Shown here one piece after another: positions 7,935 to 14,038 of a DNA stretch of 22,359 nucleotides. The DNA comes from an uncultured Clostridia bacterium (GTDB lineage: Bacteria; Bacillota; Clostridia; Oscillospirales; Oscillospiraceae). Made by a program: the position numbers and the translations under genes. The notes below the pieces were generated by a model. It made no database searches. It was not told the origin of the DNA and was given only the letters and a program-made list of their open reading frames with translations. Where the stretch lies: positions 1 through 22,359 of the forward strand of contig CALYTU010000012.1 of NCBI GenBank assembly GCA_945487445.1. The letters are read 5' to 3'. Positions within the stretch are counted from its first letter, which is position 1, and each line of letters starts with the position of its first letter.

Positions 7935-8651
7935 TCATCGCTTCGCCGCGTCAGCTGCGTCAACGGCGGCGATCTCAGCCTCTGTCAGCTCCCGGCACTC
8001 TCCCGCGGGCAGAGAGCTGAGGAAAAGGGAGCCCTCCCGATCCCGGCGGAGATAAGTGACAGGCAAGCCACGGGACGCCATCATGCGTCGGACCTGGTGA
8101 TACTTCCCCTCTGTGACGGTGATTTCACTTTCTCCCGGCCCCAGGGGCTTCAAAACCGCCGGACGGCAGAGCGTTCCGTCCCGCAGGCTCAGTCCGGCGG
8201 CAAAGGCCGCCGTGTCCTCCTCGGTGGCGGTTCCCTCGTGGCGGGCGTAGTAGCGCTTTTCCACACCGCGGCGCGGGGAGATCAGGCGGTGGGCAAGCTC
8301 CCCGTCGTTGGTGAGCAGGAGCAGACCTTCAGTGTCCTTGTCCAGCCGGCCAACGGGGACCACGTTTTGCCGCCGGTATCGGTCGGGGATTAGTTCCATC
8401 ACGGTCCTGTCCCGGGGATCCTCTGTGGAAGTCACATAGCCTGCTGGCTTGTGCAGCATGAGCACCACTCGCCGGGGTCTCTCCACCGGAGCGCCCCGGA
8501 AGGTGACAAGGTCTGCGGCGGGGTCAATCTTAGCTGCCCCGTCGGGGGCCGGCCTGCCGTTGACCTGGACCGCGCCGGTCTTCAGCAGGGTCTTGAGCTC
8601 CCGCCGGGAGGCGACCCCGGCATCAGAAAGAAATTTGTCCAGACGTTCCAT
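7935..8651 (-). CDS. rsuA: 16S rRNA pseudouridine synthase, RsuA family
   Basis: This 238-residue enzyme isomerises a specific uridine in rRNA to pseudouridine; the family type acts on U516 of 16S rRNA (E. coli numbering). An N-terminal S4 RNA-binding domain (1-60) precedes the catalytic domain. The catalytic aspartate is D104 in VGRLDKDTEG, followed by GLLLLTNDGELAHRL. The motif GKYHQVRRM near residue 195 is the RsuA form, unlike the GRNREVRR of RluB-type enzymes, and supports the 16S assignment. The ATG has GAGGT upstream. It is divergent from the DUF4830 gene across 72 bp and is probably a single-gene unit. Confidence 0.92.
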   Translation of the reverse strand: MERLDKFLSDAGVASRRELKTLLKTGAVQVNGRPAPDGAAKIDPAADLVTFRGAPVERPRRVVLMLHKPAGYVTSTEDPRDRTVMELIPDRYRRQNVVPVGRLDKDTEGLLLLTNDGELAHRLISPRRGVEKRYYARHEGTATEEDTAAFAAGLSLRDGTLCRPAVLKPLGPGESEITVTEGKYHQVRRMMASRGLPVTYLRRDREGSLFLSSLPAGECRELTEAEIAAVDAADAAKR

Positions 8652-8723
8652 CTTTGTACCTCATATCCCGGCACGCCGGGGCATAGATTGCTGTGTACAG
8701 TTCTTTGAAAAGGAGTTGCAGAT

Positions 8724-9182
8724 ATGTTTGTGATCACTACAAAGGTCTCCAAGACGAAGCTCGCGGCGGCGGTCACGCTTCTGATCGCAGCGGTGGTTCT
8801 GGTGGCGGTTTTGGCAGCGGCGAAGACCGCCGCGCCCCAGGAGCCGGACGCCATGAACGGCGAGACCAACGACGCGCGGGTGGCCTTTTTGGCGCAATAC
8901 GACTGGCAGGTCAACGCCGAGCCGGTTCAGACCCAGACGGTCAAAATCCCGGCGGAGGACAGCGAGGTTTTTACCCGCTACAACGAGCTGCAGAAGTCGC
9001 AGGGCTTCGATCTGACCCAGTACGCCGGCCAGCAGGCCACACGTTACGTTTATGAAATACTCAATTACCCAGACTCCGACAGCCCGGTATACGCCACGAT
9101 CTTCGTCCTCAACGGGAAGATCATCGGCGGCGATGTCACCGACACCGCCCCGGAAGGAAAGATGCAGGGGCTGAAGAAATAA
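8724..9182 (+). CDS. DUF4830-domain protein, membrane anchored
   Basis: A 152-residue protein of unknown function. One N-terminal hydrophobic helix (about 13-34) should anchor it, leaving about 115 residues outside. Residues 50-150 resemble the DUF4830 family, with the recognisable stretches YNELQKSQGFDLTQYAG, RYVYEILNYP and LNGKIIGGDV. The ATG has AAGGAG about nine bases upstream. It stands just before the BlaI/M56 pair but is separated from it by a strong terminator (9253-9295) and a separate promoter. The family assignment is from memory of the motif and needs a profile search. Confidence 0.8.
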   Translation: MFVITTKVSKTKLAAAVTLLIAAVVLVAVLAAAKTAAPQEPDAMNGETNDARVAFLAQYDWQVNAEPVQTQTVKIPAEDSEVFTRYNELQKSQGFDLTQYAGQQATRYVYEILNYPDSDSPVYATIFVLNGKIIGGDVTDTAPEGKMQGLKK

Positions 9183-9252
9183 TCACAACAAAAACACTAT
9201 AACACCAAAATGTTACAAAAGTATTACATTTATAAAATTGCTTTCTGTTTTT

Positions 9253-9295
9253 CCAGGGGTCCCGGCAAACCGAGCCAGGACCCCTGGACTTTTTT
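9253..9295 (+). terminator. Intrinsic terminator after the DUF4830 gene
   Basis: A perfect 10-bp stem, CCAGGGGTCC (9253-9262) and GGACCCCTGG (9278-9287), with a 15-base loop, is followed by AC and a run of six T (9290-9295). It lies 71 bp after the DUF4830 stop and directly before the BlaI promoter. Confidence 0.9.
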
Positions 9296-9322
9296 GCTCT
9301 ACTATTGTAAAATAAATAATAC
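9294..9322 (+). promoter_or_regulatory. Promoter of the BlaI-type/M56 operon
   Basis: A -35 TTGCTC (9294-9299), a 17-bp spacer and -10 TAATAC (9317-9322). Transcription would begin around 9329, inside the operator dyad at 9322-9333, the usual arrangement for an autoregulated BlaI-type repressor. The -35 shares its first bases with the T-run of the preceding terminator. Confidence 0.65.
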
Positions 9323-9333
9323 TACAAATGTAG
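9322..9333. promoter_or_regulatory. BlaI/CopY-type operator dyad
   Basis: The 12-bp dyad CTACA-AA-TGTAG contains TACAAATGTA, an exact match to the TACA-NN-TGTA core recognised by repressors of the BlaI/MecI/CopY family. It overlaps the end of the -10 and the predicted start site, so bound repressor would block initiation. A weaker half-matching copy, TACTATTGTA, lies at 9300-9309 in the promoter spacer and may be a second site. Confidence 0.75.
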
Positions 9334-9347
9334 AGGAGTTGATTCCG

Positions 9348-9725
9348 TTGCGCGAAAATCTGAAAAAGCTCCCGGAAGCTGAGCTGGAGGTCATGCAGGT
9401 GCTTTGGGGGCTGGAGGTCCCGGCGCCTCGGGCGGCGGTAGAGGAAGCGATGGCCCGGGTCAGACCCATGGCGCAGACCACTCTGCTGACCCTGCTTTCC
9501 CGGCTGGCGGGGAAGGGCTTCGTCCGTGTGGAAAAGCAGGGACGGTCGAGCGTATACACCCCGCTGGTCAGCCGGGAGGACTATCAGGCCCAGCAGAGCA
9601 AGCGGTTCGTGGACCGGCTTTTCGGCGGGTCCATGTCCGCCTTCGCCTCAGCCCTGAACGCTTCGGGCATTCCCAAGGAGGACCTGGACGAGCTGCGCCG
9701 CCTGTTGGAGGAGGGGAGACTGTGA
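9348..9725 (+). CDS. BlaI/MecI/CopY-family transcriptional repressor
   Basis: A 125-residue winged-helix repressor, normal length for the family. The family opening LPEAELEVMQVLW (8-20) is present, with a recognition helix at about 42-54 (AQTTLLTLLSRLAGKG), a wing at about 58-72 and a C-terminal dimerisation helix bundle ending ELRRLLEEG. The start is a TTG at 9348-9350: AGGAG lies nine bases before it, and family homology begins there. The longer in-frame reading from 9210 would run through the terminator and promoter. The gene overlaps the M56 gene by one base (TGATG), so the two are translationally coupled. It probably represses its own operon at the 9322 dyad until the M56 partner triggers its removal. 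Confidence 0.94.
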   Translation: MRENLKKLPEAELEVMQVLWGLEVPAPRAAVEEAMARVRPMAQTTLLTLLSRLAGKGFVRVEKQGRSSVYTPLVSREDYQAQQSKRFVDRLFGGSMSAFASALNASGIPKEDLDELRRLLEEGRL

Positions 9726-11191
9726 TGTGTAGTACGGAGGCACTTTCTTTAAGGTTGTTTGATGCCGGTCTTTGGTTTGTTCTTATAATGTTTATTTACT
9801 TGTGTGAAGACTACCGGAACGAAAAGGAAAGGAGACGCTATTCCCCGCTCGCGTCCTATATTGCTTATGTTCCCGGACTTTTGATTTATCTTCCGGTGAT
9901 GGTCCTGGTGCTGCAAAAGCACAGGAAGATCGTGTTTCTCCACGCGGCTCTGCAACTTCTGCCGGAGCTGTTTGTGTTCACGCTTTTGCTTCTGGCCTTG
10001 TCTCCCTGGCTGAGAAAGAATTATTCCGCGCGGAGCTGCGCGGACCTGTGGATTTTGCCGGGGCTTTTGACATATGTTTTTATGTATACTTGGACCGGCG
10101 GCTTCTATCCCTGGCTGACCGTCCGTTTGCGGCCTGTCGTCTTCTGGCTGCTGCTGGTTCTATGGCTTGGCGGGTTCTGCGCTGTCATGGGCTGGAAAAG
10201 CATCGAACATTTTCGTTTTCGGCGTTCCATCCTCCGCTGGGCTGTTCCAGCGTCCCACTCCGAACGGTTCCTGTTTCGTCAGGTCTGGTCTGCGCTCGAA
10301 CCGGGCAAACGCTTTTCCCGCTACGGCAACAGGCTGAAGATCATCCACTCCCCCGCCGTTTCCTCCCCGCTCACGATCGGGCTCTTTTCCAGGACGATCT
10401 GCCTGGCGCTGCCAACAAGGGAATACAGCGAGGAGGAGCTGTACCTGATCTTCCGGCACGAGTGCATCCACCTGCTGCGCCAGGACAACATCATCAAGTT
10501 TTCCACTGTCTTCCTCTGTGCCGTCGGCTGGTTCATTCCCTCTCTTTGGATCGTCATGAAGCGGGCCTCGGAGGACCTGGAGCTCTGCTGCGACGAGATC
10601 GTCACCGCAGATATGGGGAAAGCAGCGCGCAAACAATACGCGCATCTGCTCTTGAGCAGCGGCGGAACCGAAAAAGGCTTTACGACCTGTCTCTCCGCTT
10701 CGGCCAGGGGCCTGCGTTACCGGCTTCGCCGGATCATGCGCCCATATGGAAAAAGGGCGGTCTTGCTGATCGGCATGATGACGGCGCTGTTCCTGTTCTT
10801 CTTTGGCACGATCGGTGTGGAATTGGACGTCGGGACGGTCCGGACCGAGTTTTTTGACCGGGAAGACGGCGCCTGGCACGTTACAGCGGTTCACGTGAGC
10901 AGGGGCGGGCTTCTCTGCGAAGACCCGGAGGTTTTGAAGGTTGTGGAGGACTATCTGCGTGATCTGCAGCTTGCAAGGCCGTTATGGAAAGCGTATAATG
11001 AAAACGAAGACATCTTCGCGGAAGCCAGTGTGACGCTGATGAACGGAAAAGGAGGCAAGGCGGAGCTTTTCTTCGACCGGGACGAGCTGTATTTCCTTCA
11101 CTCGGACGATTCCGCTCCGAAGCCGCTGTATCGGATCATTGGTGACTTTGATCCGGATTGGCTGCGGGGCATGGCAAAATCGTCGAAATAA
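9725..11191 (+). CDS. M56 (BlaR1/MecR1-type) membrane metallopeptidase lacking a penicillin-binding sensor
   Basis: A 488-residue integral membrane zinc protease. Hydrophobic segments lie near 13-27, 47-64, 70-92, 108-122, 137-155, 258-275 and 345-365. The zinc site is intact: H245-E246-C-I-H249 and the downstream glutamate E286 in EDLELCCDE, 37 residues after the second histidine as in S. aureus BlaR1. After the last membrane segment comes a short extracellular domain (about 366-488), without the SxxK transpeptidase-like sensor of BlaR1/MecR1. The signal is therefore unlikely to be a beta-lactam bound covalently. A basic R335-R336 lies about 50 residues after E286, near where BlaR1 self-cleaves, but this comparison is only suggestive. 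The ATG overlaps the BlaI stop. The first 30 codons are noticeably AT-rich. Confidence 0.9.
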   Translation: MCSTEALSLRLFDAGLWFVLIMFIYLCEDYRNEKERRRYSPLASYIAYVPGLLIYLPVMVLVLQKHRKIVFLHAALQLLPELFVFTLLLLALSPWLRKNYSARSCADLWILPGLLTYVFMYTWTGGFYPWLTVRLRPVVFWLLLVLWLGGFCAVMGWKSIEHFRFRRSILRWAVPASHSERFLFRQVWSALEPGKRFSRYGNRLKIIHSPAVSSPLTIGLFSRTICLALPTREYSEEELYLIFRHECIHLLRQDNIIKFSTVFLCAVGWFIPSLWIVMKRASEDLELCCDEIVTADMGKAARKQYAHLLLSSGGTEKGFTTCLSASARGLRYRLRRIMRPYGKRAVLLIGMMTALFLFFFGTIGVELDVGTVRTEFFDREDGAWHVTAVHVSRGGLLCEDPEVLKVVEDYLRDLQLARPLWKAYNENEDIFAEASVTLMNGKGGKAELFFDRDELYFLHSDDSAPKPLYRIIGDFDPDWLRGMAKSSK

Positions 11192-11210
11192 GTATGAAAA
11201 GTTCCGGTTC

Positions 11211-11323
11211 GGCAGCCTGTCATTTCGATGGAGCTTCCGACCGGGAGATCCGTGCTTTTCCCGCAAAAGGGGAAGGATTTTTCACTTCGTTTAAATGACA
11301 GGAAGGTCTGCTGAATAGAAACC
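11211..11323. repeat. Interspersed palindromic repeat, copy A
   Basis: Perfect 10-bp ends CCTGTCATTT (11216-11225) and AAATGACAGG (11293-11302) enclose an imperfectly paired core with GGGAGATCCGTGC on one side and GGATTTTTCACTTCG on the other. The right half and its flank (CTGAATAGAAACC) closely match copy B at 13723-13845. It follows the M56 stop directly and has no reading frame of its own. Confidence 0.8.
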
Positions 11324-11337
11324 GCGAAAAATGGACC

Positions 11338-11381
11338 TGTGGAAAGCACCGTCTGGGCTTGCCGAGACGGTGCTTTCCACA
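11338..11381. repeat. Long hairpin with 17-bp perfect arms
   Basis: TGTGGAAAGCACCGTCT (11338-11354) pairs perfectly with 11365-11381 around a 10-base loop. Neither side is followed by a T-run, so it is not a standard terminator. It lies 14 bp after repeat copy A in a gap that contains no credible gene. Confidence 0.8.
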
Positions 11382-11484
11382 AGCGCGGCCGCCGAATGCC
11401 TGATAGCGATTCGCCAACGGGCATTGTGCGGCGTATGCTGTGTACCTTTGCAGGGAAGGCGGACAAGCTGCCCGCTTCGAAAAA

Positions 11485-11572
11485 GATCGCTCTGTCGACC
11501 GTGCTCCTCATCCGGCGTTTTGGGGCACCTTCCCCCCAAGGGGAAGGCTTTCGGACGGCAGAGTGCCGTTTC
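11485..11572. repeat. Degenerate interspersed repeat with a CCTTCCCC hairpin
   Basis: The core is an 8-bp inverted repeat, CCTTCCCC (11528-11535) and GGGGAAGG (11540-11547), set in a sequence (CCGTGCTCCTCATCCGG ... AAGGCTTTCGG) that I recognise as a common intergenic repeat of gut Clostridia. It ends just before the HMA gene stop. The remaining DNA of the 11192-11580 gap (about 11382-11484) shows no gene or signal. Confidence 0.55.
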
Positions 11573-11580
11573 TGCATGGG

Positions 11581-11832
11581 TTAGCCAAACAGCTTGAAGC
11601 CCTTTTTCTCGCAGGGCTCGGAGGTGATGCCCTTGAGGGTGTAGCCGGTTTCGGCAACGGTCTTCCGGATCAGCTCCTCGTCCAGCGGGGCCTCGGAAAG
11701 GATTTCCGTCTCGTTTTTGGTGTGGGAGGAAGTCACCTTCCGGACCGGGAAGGCTTTGCGGATGGCTTCGTTGACGTGGGCTTCGCACATACCGCACATC
11801 ATGCCCTCGATTTGCAGGATGGTTTTTGTCAT
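11581..11832 (-). CDS. Heavy-metal-associated (HMA) domain protein
   Basis: An 83-residue single-domain protein. The metal-binding loop reads GMMCGMCEAHV, the MxCxxC motif (cysteines 13 and 16) of copper chaperones and CPx-ATPase N-domains. The rest fits the ferredoxin-like fold, with VRKVTSSHTKNETEI and a final AETGYTLKGI block. A third cysteine lies in SEPCEKK near the C-terminus. The ATG has AAGGAGA eight bases upstream. It stands alone: no copper ATPase or CsoR gene is in the window, so a chaperone or metal-sensing role is inferred from the fold only. Promoter at 11944-11972. Confidence 0.88.
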   Translation of the reverse strand: MTKTILQIEGMMCGMCEAHVNEAIRKAFPVRKVTSSHTKNETEILSEAPLDEELIRKTVAETGYTLKGITSEPCEKKGFKLFG

Positions 11833-11943
11833 GCTTTGTTCTCCTTGTATGATAGCGTAGTAGTTTTTTTAGACCCTCTCCAAGGTCTGTGTTATAATGC
11901 AGAGGATGATTTGGATTGATTCGGTTTCCTTCGTTTTTAGGTA

Positions 11944-11972
11944 ATTATATCCCAATTTGACGCAAATGTAAA
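11944..11972 (-). promoter_or_regulatory. Promoter for the HMA gene
   Basis: On the minus strand, -35 TTTACA (11967-11972), 17-bp spacer, -10 TATAAT (11944-11949). The predicted start near 11937 leaves a leader of about 105 nt, unusually long for an 83-codon gene. A small dyad, AGACC/GGTCT (11871-11887), lies within the leader. Confidence 0.75.
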
Positions 11973-11998
11973 GACAGCGGGGGGAGTTTGTCTCCAGC

Positions 11999-12098
11999 CT
12001 GTCAGAAAACTGTTCCGCCCATGCCGTAGGGCGGCCAGGGTCTGGCCGCCCTACGCAGAACGGAGGGGTTTCGCATGGGCTGAACTGTTTCCTGTCAC
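11999..12098. repeat. 100-bp imperfect palindrome with a 13-bp central hairpin
   Basis: The outer arms 11999-12024 and 12073-12098 match in 21 of 26 positions as an inverted repeat and end in CTGTCA/CTGTCAC. Inside lies a perfect hairpin, GTAGGGCGGCCAG (12026-12038), loop GGT, and its complement (12042-12054). It occupies the space between the divergent HMA and M32 promoters. No coding capacity is seen. Confidence 0.75.
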
Positions 12099-12126
12099 CC
12101 GCCGCGGCGCTTTTCCATTCTTTCCG

Positions 12127-12155
12127 TTGCCTTTTCTCCCAAACTGTGGTAAAAT
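12127..12155 (+). promoter_or_regulatory. Promoter for the M32 carboxypeptidase gene
   Basis: A -35 TTGCCT (12127-12132), 17-bp spacer and -10 TAAAAT (12150-12155). The start would lie near 12162, with a leader of about 44 nt before the ATG at 12206. Confidence 0.65.
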
Positions 12156-12205
12156 TTACACTGAGCCAATTCCATTTTTCCATCACAACGAAACAGGAGG
12201 ATCGT

Positions 12206-13708
12206 ATGACTACGCAAGAAGCTCTGAAAATCTACCGCGAGAAGATTGCCGCGATGAAAGCCCTGGGACACGCCATGGGCGTTCTGCAATACGACGGCGC
12301 CACCGTCGCCCCGGCGGAGTCCGCCGAGGGGCGGGGCAAGACCCTGGCCTACCTTTCCGGCCGCTCCTATGAAATTGAGACCGGTCCGGAGCTGAAGGAG
12401 GCCGCACAGTATCTGAAGGCTCATGCCGACGATCTTGATCCGCAGGACCGACGGGAGATCGAGGTCTTCCTGCGGGAGAGTGAGTTCACCGCCTCCATTC
12501 CGCAGGAGGAGTATGTGGGCTATGTGGAGCTTTTGAACCGGGCCGACACAGTCTGGCACAAGGCCAAGCAGGACAGCGATTTTCCGGCCTTCGCTCCCAT
12601 TGTCAAGGAGATTTTTGAAATCAACGTCCGCTTTGCCAGATACTACAAGCCCGACCAAAATCCATATGACACCCAGCTCAGCCGCTACGAACGGGGCCTG
12701 ACCATGGAGAAGACCGACGCTTTCTTCAACACACTGAAGGAGCGGATCGTACCCCTTTTGAAAAAGGTCATGTCCAAGCCCCAGGTGGACGACAGCTTCC
12801 TGGTGGGCAAGAACTACCCCATCGAGGCGCAGCGGAAGTTCTCCGACTATCTGATGGACATCATCACCATCGACAAGGACCGCTGCTCCATCGGCGAGAC
12901 GGAGCATCCCTTCACCACCAACTTCAACAAAAAAGATGTGCGCATCACCACGCACTACCATGAGCAAAACCCCATTTCCTCCATGTACTCCGTGATCCAT
13001 GAGGGCGGGCACGCCCTGTACGAGCTGCACTCCGCAGACGAGCTGGAGGGGACCATTCTCTCCGGCGGCGTGTCCATGTCCATCCACGAGAGCCAGTCCC
13101 GGTTCATGGAAAACCTCATCGGCCGCAGCCGGGAATTCATTGAGCTGATCTTCCCCAAAATGCAGGAGCTTTTCCCGGATCAGTTGGTCGGCGTCACGGC
13201 GGAGCAGATGTTCCTGGCCGTGAACAAAGCCCAGCCCAGTTTGATCCGGACGGAAGCGGACGAGCTGACCTACGCCCTCCATGTTCTGGTGCGCTACGAG
13301 ATTGAGAAGGGGCTCTTTGACGGCAGCATCACCGCAGAGGAGCTGCCCAGGGTTTGGAACGCAAAGTACAAGGAATATCTGGGCGTTGACGTGCCGGATG
13401 ACCGGCAGGGTGTCCTGCAGGACAGTCATTGGTCCGGCGGCAACGTGGGCTATTTCCCCTCCTATGCCCTGGGCTCCGCTTACGGCGCGCAGATGCTGGC
13501 GAAGATGAAGCAGACTGTAAACGTGGAAGCGGCCGTCCGAAGCGGAGATCTGCATCCCATTACCGACTGGCTGGAGGCACATATCTGGAAGTTCGGCGGC
13601 CTGTACGATCCCATGGAACTGCTGGAGCGGGCGGTGGGCGAGCCCTTCGACCCCAGGTATTTCACTGACTATCTGGAGAAGAAGTACTCCGCCATTTACG
13701 GACTGTAA
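12206..13708 (+). CDS. M32 family metallocarboxypeptidase (Taq carboxypeptidase type)
   Basis: A 500-residue cytoplasmic zinc enzyme that removes C-terminal amino acids from peptides. The HExxH motif is HEGGH (265-269), followed 26 residues later by the family motif HESQSRF (294-300), whose E295 is the third zinc ligand. The GVLQYD opening (25-30), the arginine-rich LSRYERG block and the C-terminal WSGGNVGYFPSYALG segment also match M32. The length equals the family norm. The ATG at 12206 has CAGGAGG five bases before it; the in-frame ATG 60 bp upstream has no ribosome binding site and would overlap the promoter. There is no signal peptide, so it probably recycles intracellular peptides. It is a single-gene unit. 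Confidence 0.96.
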   Translation: MTTQEALKIYREKIAAMKALGHAMGVLQYDGATVAPAESAEGRGKTLAYLSGRSYEIETGPELKEAAQYLKAHADDLDPQDRREIEVFLRESEFTASIPQEEYVGYVELLNRADTVWHKAKQDSDFPAFAPIVKEIFEINVRFARYYKPDQNPYDTQLSRYERGLTMEKTDAFFNTLKERIVPLLKKVMSKPQVDDSFLVGKNYPIEAQRKFSDYLMDIITIDKDRCSIGETEHPFTTNFNKKDVRITTHYHEQNPISSMYSVIHEGGHALYELHSADELEGTILSGGVSMSIHESQSRFMENLIGRSREFIELIFPKMQELFPDQLVGVTAEQMFLAVNKAQPSLIRTEADELTYALHVLVRYEIEKGLFDGSITAEELPRVWNAKYKEYLGVDVPDDRQGVLQDSHWSGGNVGYFPSYALGSAYGAQMLAKMKQTVNVEAAVRSGDLHPITDWLEAHIWKFGGLYDPMELLERAVGEPFDPRYFTDYLEKKYSAIYGL

Positions 13709-13722
13709 TTGATCCTTTTATA

Positions 13723-13845
13723 GTATCTGTTCAGTATCCTGTCATTTCGAGGCGATTCATCGCCGAGAAATCCGTATTATCTACGCAAAAAGGAACGGAT
13801 TTCTCACTTCGTTCGAAATGACAGATGGGGCTACTGAATAGATAC
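13723..13845. repeat. Interspersed palindromic repeat, copy B
   Basis: A 123-bp inverted-repeat element. The ends read GTATCTGTTCAGTA (left) and, on the other strand, GTATCTATTCAGTA, followed inward by CTGTCATTTCGA in both orientations and GAGAAATCCG facing its complement. It is clearly related to copy A at 11211-11323. It lies between the M32 stop and the terminator at 13862, as if inserted into the 3' untranslated region. Confidence 0.85.
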
Positions 13846-13861
13846 CTTTTATACAATAAAA

Positions 13862-13893
13862 CCCTGGCTGCTTTCGCAGCCAGGGCCTTTTTT
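13862..13893. terminator. Bidirectional terminator between M32 and the S8 protease
   Basis: A perfect 10-bp stem, CCCTGGCTGC (13862-13871) and GCAGCCAGGG (13876-13885), with a TTTC loop. On the plus strand it is followed by CC and six T (13888-13893). On the minus strand it is followed directly by TTTTATT. It can therefore end both convergent genes. Confidence 0.92.
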
Positions 13894-13902
13894 GTTCCGG
13901 TT

Positions 13903-13928
13903 GCCCGGAGCGGTTGCCCGCTCCGGGC
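13903..13928. repeat. GC-rich hairpin downstream of the S8 gene
   Basis: A perfect 11-bp stem, GCCCGGAGCGG (13903-13913) and CCGCTCCGGGC (13918-13928), with a 4-base loop. No T-run follows, so it is not a terminator by itself. It may protect the 3' end of the S8 mRNA just before the bidirectional terminator. The DNA from 13929 to the S8 stop shows nothing else. Confidence 0.7.
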
Positions 13929-14038
13929 GTTGTCATAGTGTGGGATTGCCCGGGAGATTCATGTTCTTTTCCGGTGCTCAGGAACCTGTTCCCCCGCGCT
14001 TTTCAAACGAATTGCTTTGGCAGGCAGGCGGCCGGGAA

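Noticed and set aside
8667..8680. CCCGGC-AC-GCCGGG palindrome between rsuA and the DUF4830 gene as an operator
   Set aside because: Only six bp per arm with a two-base loop in GC-rich DNA, with no clear promoter around it and no second copy, so chance is likely.
9210..9347. Longer start for the BlaI-type repressor
   Set aside because: The extension would translate through the terminator and the promoter/operator. The TTG at 9348 has a good ribosome binding site and matches the family N-terminus.
9784..9789. TATAAT inside the start of the M56 gene as an internal promoter
   Set aside because: No acceptable -35 at 16-18 bp. The region is simply AT-rich coding sequence for a membrane helix.
11338..11381. 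17-bp hairpin as the terminator of the M56 operon
   Set aside because: Very strong stem but no T-run on either side, so an intrinsic terminator cannot be supported. Reported as a repeat instead.
11869..12186. 105-codon minus-strand frame between the HMA and M32 genes
   Set aside because: It passes through two promoters and a palindrome, has no ribosome binding site at its ATG, and gives a composition unlike a protein family.
11192..13845. Clustered repeats considered as a CRISPR array
   Set aside because: The copies are few, far apart, diverged and separated by genes. There is no regular spacer length and no cas gene in the window.
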